From a virus, in IMG/VR virus record IMGVR_UViG_3300022745_000021, positions 1-64,000 of that record: 64,000 bases of DNA. One strand, written 5' to 3'. Shown here piece by piece: positions 58,859 to 64,000 of this stretch (the first letter of the stretch is position 1; each line of letters starts with the position of its first letter). The position numbers and the translations under genes were made by a program. Under the pieces are notes generated by a model, which saw only the letters and a list, made by a program, of their open reading frames with translations, had not been told where the DNA came from and ran no database searches.

Positions 58859-59479
58859 TCAATCCTCCAGTGCAGTGACGTGAACGCTCGCGCTCTCGTC
58901 GTCGTTGACGGTAAATTCGGTAACCAGCGGCTGGCCGTAGTCACTGCCGGACAGGCACTCGTTGGCTTCGCGGACACGCTCGGCCAGCTGCCGGCCGATC
59001 TCGGCGGCGTGGTCTTCATCGCGTGCCCCACGCACGATCAGGTTGAGCGTCATGTCAACCGACACCGTGAAGTCGCCGGACGCGGGGTCCGGGTCAACGT
59101 CGGTGACCAGTCGGGAGAGCTTGAAAACGCCCATGCAGCGCTTACCCATCAGGGTCGGCGTGCCGTTGAGCGGCGGATAGATGACGGTGTCGGTGTCCTC
59201 GGTCAGAAACTTGCCATGGCGGCGACGGATCGAGCGCACGCGGTAGCGCGGGCAGCCCTCCAGCACGTCCTCACCGATGGCCTCGACGGTGCCGTCAACC
59301 CACGCGGCGTACTCGCCGGTGCGGGTGGTGCCGCCGATCTTGCCGTTCGGCATAACGCCCATAGCGAAGTCGAAGCAACGCACGGTGTCGCCCACGGCGA
59401 TCGGCTGGTCGAGCATGTCCTTGTCGGCCGACAGGTCGGACAGGGGGATGGCGGGGGTGATCTCGGTGAAGGTGGTCAC
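58859..59479 (-). CDS. Hypothetical protein
   Basis: A 206-residue protein, GTG start. Beta-rich N-terminal half with GDTVRCFDFAMGV....TGEYAAWVDGTVEAIG suggestive of a barrel, and a C-terminal domain with ...RQLAERVREANECLSG. Head of an operon of six genes. No family recognised. Confidence 0.7.
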   Translation of the reverse strand: MTTFTEITPAIPLSDLSADKDMLDQPIAVGDTVRCFDFAMGVMPNGKIGGTTRTGEYAAWVDGTVEAIGEDVLEGCPRYRVRSIRRRHGKFLTEDTDTVIYPPLNGTPTLMGKRCMGVFKLSRLVTDVDPDPASGDFTVSVDMTLNLIVRGARDEDHAAEIGRQLAERVREANECLSGSDYGQPLVTEFTVNDDESASVHVTALED

Positions 59480-59521
59480 GGTCTTGGTCTCCTCGGGCGG
59501 CCTGCCTGCCGCCGATGTCTC

Positions 59522-59549
59522 TACATACCATGCAGGGGGTACGTGTCAA
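59522..59549 (-). promoter_or_regulatory. Repeated-family promoter for 59479 operon
   Basis: TTGACA, 16-base spacer with TACC-N8-GGTA, TATGTA. GTTGCAAC pair (59557-59573) 7 bases upstream; leader at 59499. Confidence 0.85.
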
Positions 59550-59827
59550 GCGTCAAGTGCAGCCGGTTGCAACTTGGCGAACACTTTTCCGCGCTTGCGG
59601 GGGCGGACCGTGAAGCCCTCCCCCGTGCGGTGCGATCCGCGCTGCGCCAGTTCGGGCACCGGCTGGAGCGGTGCCCAGCCCCAGCCGTGCCGGTCCTCGG
59701 CCAGTCGGAACGCGTGGCCGATCCGGGCCTCCGCGCCGTAGCACAGCCGGGCGTTGTCGAGCGCAGCCGCACGTGAGGCGAACCGGGCGGCGGTCAGGGT
59801 CACCAGTCGCGGCCCCGGTCGCGGCAT
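59546..59827 (-). CDS. Small basic protein
   Basis: A 93-residue basic protein with AARFASRAAALDNARLCYGAEARIGHAFRLAEDRHGWGW. Overlaps the secreted-protein gene by 28 bases at its start; its end overlaps the next promoter. No family recognised. Confidence 0.6.
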   Translation of the reverse strand: MPRPGPRLVTLTAARFASRAAALDNARLCYGAEARIGHAFRLAEDRHGWGWAPLQPVPELAQRGSHRTGEGFTVRPRKRGKVFAKLQPAALDA

Positions 59828-60180
59828 TCGGCCTCACGGCCGGGGATGCGAGCACGTTCGCGCGGGTCGCAGTAATCGAGCGGGCGCGGGCCGAAGATCG
59901 TCCGGTGCAACGGGTGCAGCGGATGTGTGATCGGCATCGCCGGGTGCACCGCGACCGGTGCCGGACGAGCAGGGGCCGCACGCACGATCACCGGCGCCGG
60001 GCGGGTGATGACGACAGGACGGGAGACGACCGGCGCGGAGACGTGCGGCGTCGCGACGTGTGGCGCAGATATGTGCGGTGCGGAAAAATGCGGCACCGAC
60101 ACGTGCGCGGTGAAGCTGGCGTGAGCGGCAGTGCCGGTCAGTGCCAAGGCGGCGGTCAGGAGGGCGAGGCATTGGCGCAT
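59800..60180 (-). CDS. Secreted protein with repeated SAPH motifs
   Basis: A 126-residue protein with a signal peptide (MRQCLALLTAALALTGTAAHA, cleavage near residue 21). The mature part begins with five spaced repeats of [SA]xPH (H.S.PHFSAPHISAPHVATPH) and a Pro/Val/Ala-rich stretch, followed by a compact Cys-containing end (YCDP...AECRDRG). His-Pro repeats may bind metal or extend along the cell wall. Function unknown; likely acts in the periplasm or envelope. Confidence 0.75.
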   Translation of the reverse strand: MRQCLALLTAALALTGTAAHASFTAHVSVPHFSAPHISAPHVATPHVSAPVVSRPVVITRPAPVIVRAAPARPAPVAVHPAMPITHPLHPLHRTIFGPRPLDYCDPRERARIPGREAECRDRGRDW

Positions 60181-60207
60181 TGAATGGGTCTCCTAGCAAC
60201 ACGTGTA

Positions 60208-60236
60208 GGTGTACGAAAACAGGGGAGCCGTGTCAA
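60208..60236 (-). promoter_or_regulatory. Promoter for 60180 gene
   Basis: TTGACA, 17 bases, TACACC, followed by the ACACGTGT motif (60197). Confidence 0.6.
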
Positions 60237-60264
60237 GCTCACCTGCCCGTCTGGTGGCGCTGGA

Positions 60265-60852
60265 TCAGTCCAGCTTGTTGTAATACTGGCCCTTGCCATC
60301 CCATGCGTGCGCCCACGCGTGGCTGGACACCTTGGGACGGTTGTCGGCACCGCACCGCACCTTGAACGGCGTGCCCTTGACGGCGGTCTCGTCGGCTACC
60401 TCGTAACCGTAGAAGCCGGGTTCCGACGACGCGGCGCGCTCGGGGTCGAGCTTGCTGCCCAGCGGCTGGAGCGTCAGTCCGTTCGGCGTGGTGGCGACCA
60501 CCTTGTAGAAGGAGTTGAGGCTCATGGAATATCCCCAATTGGACACGAGGATGTCACCGACTTTGTAGGTGTGCGGCGCGGCGCGCTCGGCCTTGCGAGC
60601 GGCTTTGCGATCGGCGTCCTGCCGGTAGGCTTCAACGGTGCCGGCGATGCGCGCGGCGCGCTTCTCGGCGGTCAGGTAGACCTCCCAGTAGATCGGCTTG
60701 GCCTTCTTGCCATGGAACGCCTTGACGACGGGGCGGCCGGTGGTCTCGTGGTCGTAGGTGTAGAAGACAAGGCCGAGTTCGGTGGCCTCGACCTGTTCGA
60801 GGTTCGGCTTGTCGGTGGGGATGTAGAACTCGCGGTTCAGGGTCATGTGCAT
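60265..60852 (-). CDS. Hypothetical protein
   Basis: A 195-residue protein. Start ATG at 60852 with GAGGAGA. N-terminal half with EVYLTAEKRAARIAGTVEAYRQDADRKAARKAERAA helix; C-terminal half begins TYKVGDILVSNWGYSM.LN.FYKVV, a beta-barrel pattern shared by several phage proteins. Function unknown. Confidence 0.72.
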   Translation of the reverse strand: MHMTLNREFYIPTDKPNLEQVEATELGLVFYTYDHETTGRPVVKAFHGKKAKPIYWEVYLTAEKRAARIAGTVEAYRQDADRKAARKAERAAPHTYKVGDILVSNWGYSMSLNSFYKVVATTPNGLTLQPLGSKLDPERAASSEPGFYGYEVADETAVKGTPFKVRCGADNRPKVSSHAWAHAWDGKGQYYNKLD

Positions 60853-60902
60853 CGAATGTCTCCTCGGTGGTCGGTCCGGCCTGCCTGCCGTTCCGATGTC
60901 TC

Positions 60903-60930
60903 TTAGTACCACGCTGGCGGTACGTTGCAA
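60903..60930 (-). promoter_or_regulatory. Repeated-family promoter for 60852 gene
   Basis: TTGCAA, 16-base spacer with TACC-N8-GGTA, TACTAA. GTTGCAAC pair (60939-60955) 8 bases upstream; leader at 60879. Confidence 0.85.
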
Positions 60931-60959
60931 GCGAAAAAGTGCAACCGGGTTGCAAAATG

Positions 60960-61589
60960 TCAGGCGTGCTGCCTGCCCGGTTCGGCGACGAAGAACTCGG
61001 CGATCTGTTCTGGCGAGAACCCCCAGCCCTGCCCGGCTTGGCCCTTGCCCTCGCGGGACAGCACGATGGCCCCGCTGGTGACCTGTCCGTGGCGCGCGTT
61101 GGTGACGTGGAACTTGTCGCGCGGCTTGAAGGTGACGAGCCGCCCGGTGCCGCCGGGCCGGAAGGCAACCGGCTTGGTGCACATCAGCACCGTCCATTGT
61201 AGGATGGGCTGGCCCGGGTCGATCGGGACCATGCTGTGCTCGAACAGCACGTTGTCGATGATCTTGATCGCCTGCGCGACCGATAGCGCGATCTCCCGGC
61301 CCTCGGTGCGACACGACACCACGCCCACGGGCCTGCCCAGTCCGCCGTCGAAGCTGGCGGCGTACAGCTTCTCGAACTTCTCGGCGGCGGCCGGCGAGAC
61401 GGTGTAGCCCTTTGAGCGGTGGACCCAGCGCCCCCCTACGGCCTCGGCAAGCCATGACGCGCGGCCCTTCATGCCCTCGCGGCTGTCGAGCGGCTGGATC
61501 ACCTTCTTGCCCTTGGCGTAGCGCGCGTCGGTGATCCGGTAGGCGAGGTTGGCGGCGCCGTCGATGGCGATGCGGGTCTCGGCGGTCAT
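60960..61589 (-). CDS. Hypothetical protein
   Basis: A 209-residue protein. The first 75 residues (AYRITDARYAKGKKVIQPL...KGRASWLAEAVGGRWVHRSKGYTVSP) look like a compact domain; the rest is mixed. Ends in a glutamine/glycine-rich segment. No family recognised. Confidence 0.7.
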   Translation of the reverse strand: MTAETRIAIDGAANLAYRITDARYAKGKKVIQPLDSREGMKGRASWLAEAVGGRWVHRSKGYTVSPAAAEKFEKLYAASFDGGLGRPVGVVSCRTEGREIALSVAQAIKIIDNVLFEHSMVPIDPGQPILQWTVLMCTKPVAFRPGGTGRLVTFKPRDKFHVTNARHGQVTSGAIVLSREGKGQAGQGWGFSPEQIAEFFVAEPGRQHA

Positions 61590-61873
61590 GCTACGATCTC
61601 CCCGGCCGGGTGGGTGTAGACCGCGCTGCCGGTCTGGAGCACGCGGCGCTCCTGATCGAGCGCGGTGATCTCGGCGGCGATGCCGGCGGCGCGGTCCTGC
61701 GCGTCGAACAGCGCGATCAGGGCGCGGGCCTGCGCGATGCGGCCCCGGGCGTTGTGGTAGAGGCGTTCGCGGCGCACTTCCTCGCCGACGGCGAGCATCA
61801 GGTCGATGTCGAGCAAGCCGATCGCGTGGGTGATGGCGTCGATGCGGGCTTCGGTGACGGTCTGGAACGACAT
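61586..61873 (-). CDS. Helical coiled protein
   Basis: A 95-residue, almost entirely helical protein with two amphipathic helices (about 8-55 and 55-80). First gene of a two-gene operon. No family recognised. Confidence 0.7.
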   Translation of the reverse strand: MSFQTVTEARIDAITHAIGLLDIDLMLAVGEEVRRERLYHNARGRIAQARALIALFDAQDRAAGIAAEITALDQERRVLQTGSAVYTHPAGEIVA

Positions 61874-61923
61874 GGTATGGTCTCCTCGTATCGGGCCGGG
61901 ACTGCCTTCCCTGCCGATGACCT

Positions 61924-61951
61924 TTCATACCACGCCGGGGGTACGGTGCAA
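61924..61951 (-). promoter_or_regulatory. Repeated-family promoter for 61873 operon
   Basis: TTGCAC, 16-base spacer with TACC-N8-GGTA, TATGAA. No GTTGCAAC pair nearby. Confidence 0.8.
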
Positions 61952-61970
61952 GCGAAAAGTGCGGGCGGCC

Positions 61971-62213
61971 CTAGAGCAGGCCCTCTTTTTTCGCGAGCCA
62001 GCCTTGGATCGAGACCGTCCCCGCGCGCTTGCCCCGGTAGTCGGGGTGGTCGCTCACGCCCTCCTCGTGGAAGTCGGCTTGGCTCTTGGGGAACCACATC
62101 GGCGTCACGACGCGGGCGAGCTTGAGCAGGTAGCTCCGGTCGCTTTCCTTGACGACGATCGCGGCGGCCTCGTACGGGGGCGTTTCGCGGCGAGCGGTGT
62201 AGCCTAGGGCCAT
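61971..62213 (-). CDS. Small hypothetical protein
   Basis: An 80-residue protein with AAIVVKESDRSYLLKLARVVTPMWFPKSQADFHEEG. AGGAGTATACCC site. No family recognised. Confidence 0.65.
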   Translation of the reverse strand: MALGYTARRETPPYEAAAIVVKESDRSYLLKLARVVTPMWFPKSQADFHEEGVSDHPDYRGKRAGTVSIQGWLAKKEGLL

Positions 62214-62223
62214 GGGTATACTC

Positions 62224-62439
62224 CTACTTGCGCTTGCCCCGCGCCCGGCGGCGCTGGCGCTTGGTCTGGGGCACGGTGCTGGTGAAGCGTTCGACGTTGC
62301 GGTCCGCGATCGGCGTGTTCCAGCCGGTGTCCGGCCTGCCCCGACGGGGATAGCCGAGCAGATCATCGAACGGACTGTCCATCGGGACGCCATACGACGT
62401 GGCGGTGAGACCAATGGCGTAGGCGAGTGCGGGGAACAT
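62224..62439 (-). CDS. Small basic protein
   Basis: A 71-residue protein with a hydrophobic first 17 residues (MFPALAYAIGLTATSYG) and a very basic tail of Arg/Lys. The ribosome binding site is poor and a GTG further upstream is possible. Confidence 0.5.
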   Translation of the reverse strand: MFPALAYAIGLTATSYGVPMDSPFDDLLGYPRRGRPDTGWNTPIADRNVERFTSTVPQTKRQRRRARGKRK

Positions 62440-62447
62440 ACGGCGCG

Positions 62448-62819
62448 TCAGTGCACGTCCTGACACATGATTGTCCGGGCACGGTGTCGCACATTGCTGA
62501 ACGCATCGTCTAGTTGTTCGCGGGTCAGCCCCGACGACGACACGAAAACAACCGGGCGGGGCGGCGGGGTGATCCGCTTCTCGCATACCCATGCCAGCGC
62601 CAGCAGGGCGACGGCGACCGGCAGCAGCAGCGCGGCGAGCAGCCAGTCGTGATGCCCGAAGGCAAAGCCGGCGACGGCGCCGGTGACGAGCGTCAGCCCG
62701 CAAGCGACGCTGGTCAGTGCGGCGTAGCCCCGGTGGTAGTACTCGCCGGTGTGCTTGTCCTGCGCGTAGCCATTGACATAGGCGCGGGCTATAGGGATCA
62801 GGTAGTGTAGCGGCAACAT
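62448..62819 (-). CDS. Two-pass membrane protein
   Basis: A 123-residue protein with two membrane helices (about residues 35-55 and 60-80), a Pro-rich cytoplasmic linker and a C-terminal helix. GAGGAGACACCC site. Unknown function; first gene after the terminase fragment and in its own operon. Confidence 0.7.
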   Translation of the reverse strand: MLPLHYLIPIARAYVNGYAQDKHTGEYYHRGYAALTSVACGLTLVTGAVAGFAFGHHDWLLAALLLPVAVALLALAWVCEKRITPPPRPVVFVSSSGLTREQLDDAFSNVRHRARTIMCQDVH

Positions 62820-62849
62820 GTGGGTGTCTCCTCGTCTCTGCCAAGAACA

Positions 62850-62878
62850 CATGTAGCCTACACATTAGCGGGCGTCAA
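62850..62878 (-). promoter_or_regulatory. Promoter for 62819 operon
   Basis: TTGACG, 17 bases, TACATG. GTTGCAAC pair at 62928-62943. Confidence 0.6.
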
Positions 62879-62927
62879 GCGGCTTGGTTCCAGCCCGTGC
62901 TACGATTTTCCCGGCTCGCGCTTTACC

Positions 62928-62943
62928 GTTGCAACTGGTTGCA
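62928..62943. repeat. Paired GTTGCAAC element
   Basis: GTTGCAACTGGTTGCA immediately beyond the terminase C-fragment stop. Confidence 0.85.
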
Positions 62944-62944
62944 C

Positions 62945-63208
62945 CTATTCCGGCCTCGGCCCGGGGTCGCGGCGCTCCCCGCCCTGCCGGATCGTCTGTC
63001 CCGCCTCGGTCTGCGTGATGTGCGCCGCCCGGACGATGCGCGACTGGCGGATTGCGAAGATCGTGCCGCACACCGCGTCGGCGACGTCCTTCGAGTTGTG
63101 GACGAACACGCCTGCGGCCAGCGCGAAGTTTTCAGTCCCCGGCACCGTCAGGTCGAACACCGGAACGGGCTGCGAGGTAGTTATCCGCGTCACGCGAGTG
63201 CATTTCAT
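62945..63208 (-). CDS. Split-intein C-fragment fused to terminase large subunit C-terminus
   Basis: An 87-residue protein. Residues 1-38 match the C-terminal splicing block of inteins: PVPVFDLTV (block F start), GTENFAL, then GVFVHN with the penultimate His and terminal Asn; Ser39 is the +1 nucleophile. Residues 39-87 start SKDVADAV.G, the motif found near the end of phage terminase large subunits. With a GGGAGACC site and ATG of its own, this is a free-standing C-half. It would be joined in trans to an N-half encoded beyond the right edge. Glu replaces the common block F His (HNF). Confidence 0.82.
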   Translation of the reverse strand: MKCTRVTRITTSQPVPVFDLTVPGTENFALAAGVFVHNSKDVADAVCGTIFAIRQSRIVRAAHITQTEAGQTIRQGGERRDPGPRPE

Positions 63209-63999
63209 GGTAGGTCTCCCCCCTTGGCAGGAGCGTGTTTGCGTCGGCCGGGGTACGGAACAGCCGCCTCCTCCCATACCCGTCGTGCGTGCTCGGCGGC
63301 TTCGGCCTCGTCATCGAAGTACCCCTTCGTCACCTTGCGGAAGATCACGCGCCATCGCCCTTGCGGCGCGAACCACGACACGCCGGTCCACTCGGACGAC
63401 TTGACCGCTCGCCTCGTACACGTGTTGAAGTTGGGGATGACGAAGTCTTCGGGCAAGGGGTCGTCGGGGAAGTTAAGCTCCCGGCCCTGACCCGGGTAAC
63501 GCGCCCGCGCCACGCGGTCGTAGACCTTGGCCGCGATGGTGATGTCTCGGTATTGCCCGTAGTGGACCGTGCCCACTGTCACGCGCCAGAACCCGGCTTC
63601 CTTGGCGGGCTTTACCCCGCGATAGCCGTGCGGCGGCGCGTCTCCCATGTAGCCACGGATTGCCACGCGTGTCCTCCCGCAGTTGACGGCGTCCGGCAGG
63701 TGGCGAAGGTTTCGCCGCCGGCAGTCAAGTCGGTCGTGGTTTTCATGGTCAATATGCATACCCGGCGGTGCCCTGCCCGCGATCAGGCTGTGCAGCGATC
63801 GGTTTTCCGTGCGCTTGCAGCTGACCCGGCTGTGCCCCTGTCGGTGCCGGATGCTGTACGCGTAGCCGTTGTTCAGGTGTAGCGCCAGCCCGTCCACCAA
63901 GGGCACGTCGGCATAGTCGATCTTGGCCCACACCCACGTGCCCTTGGGTCCGCGCACCGGAACCTCGACGTAGTCGGGCAAAAACCGAAAGGGCGGCCA
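63205..63999 (-). CDS. HNH homing endonuclease with two AP2-like domains (partial at edge)
   Basis: At least 258 residues (numbering from a TTG at 63981; the frame is still open at the window edge, so the true start may lie outside). It begins with the YVEVPVRGPKG... fold seen before phage HNH nucleases, then SLHSLI and the catalytic D-H pair in HIDHENHDRLDCRRRNLR (about residues 76-93). Two AP2-like DNA-binding domains follow (about 119-171 and 199-236). Its stop overlaps the start of the intein C-fragment as ATGA. It sits exactly where a homing endonuclease lies in fractured split-intein genes. Confidence 0.87.
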   Translation of the reverse strand, partial: WPPFRFLPDYVEVPVRGPKGTWVWAKIDYADVPLVDGLALHLNNGYAYSIRHRQGHSRVSCKRTENRSLHSLIAGRAPPGMHIDHENHDRLDCRRRNLRHLPDAVNCGRTRVAIRGYMGDAPPHGYRGVKPAKEAGFWRVTVGTVHYGQYRDITIAAKVYDRVARARYPGQGRELNFPDDPLPEDFVIPNFNTCTRRAVKSSEWTGVSWFAPQGRWRVIFRKVTKGYFDDEAEAAEHARRVWEEAAVPYPGRRKHAPAKGGDLP

Positions 64000-64000
64000 G

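Overview
The window reads as part of a GC-rich, tailed double-stranded DNA phage or prophage-like genome with a lambda-type siphovirus tail and a PBSX-type head (portal plus XkdF-like protease). The GC-rich coding, the protein style and host-like extras such as the DUF6283-type CPWR proteins suggest an alphaproteobacterial host, perhaps a sphingomonad; this is inference only. Apart from two genes (30537-30956 and 42525-42944), everything is transcribed leftwards (minus strand), so the functional order runs from right to left. Position 1 starts in a run of G that looks like a contig-end artefact, and the right edge cuts through a gene.

Right edge (62.9-64 kb): an HNH-AP2 homing endonuclease lies directly upstream of an 87-residue ORF. 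That ORF consists of a C-terminal intein fragment (ending HN, with Ser at +1) followed by a segment that looks like the C-terminus of a terminase large subunit. This is the layout of a gene fractured by a split intein; the N-terminal half must lie beyond the window.

Accessory/early region (about 30-62.9 kb): some 70 small genes in short operons, tightly packed with ATGA/GTGA overlaps. Recognisable members are thymidylate synthase, glutaredoxin, an RNase H-like protein, a metallophosphoesterase, a MazG-like NTP pyrophosphohydrolase, DUF1643 and DUF3846-like proteins, a Lar-like zinc-finger protein, a 2OG-Fe(II)-oxygenase-like protein, CPWR/DUF6283-type proteins and two secreted proteins. Many operons start from near-identical promoters: TTGACR, a 16-base spacer and a TAC/TAT-type -10, with a TACC-N8-GGTA dyad over the spacer. 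Many share a GGCAGGCAGGCC leader and a GAGGAGACC ribosome binding site. A paired GTTGCAAC element often lies about 8 or about 18 bases upstream of the -35 box, and the same element recurs roughly 38 times across the window, also inside late genes.

Late region (right to left, about 30 to 0 kb): HTH protein, unknown 574-residue protein, portal, prohead protease, scaffold with a nested internal start, major capsid protein, connector and completion proteins, tail terminator, major tail protein, tail chaperones G and GT with a GGGAAAC -1 slippery site, tape measure, gpM, gpL, gpK (JAMM plus NlpC/P60), gpI, and a 3449-residue gpJ-like tip protein. The tip protein carries long Ala/Ser fibre repeats alternating with lectin-like modules. 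A tail-fibre chaperone-like gene and a small membrane protein follow. The missing terminase N-half, DNA polymerase and lysis genes presumably lie outside the window.
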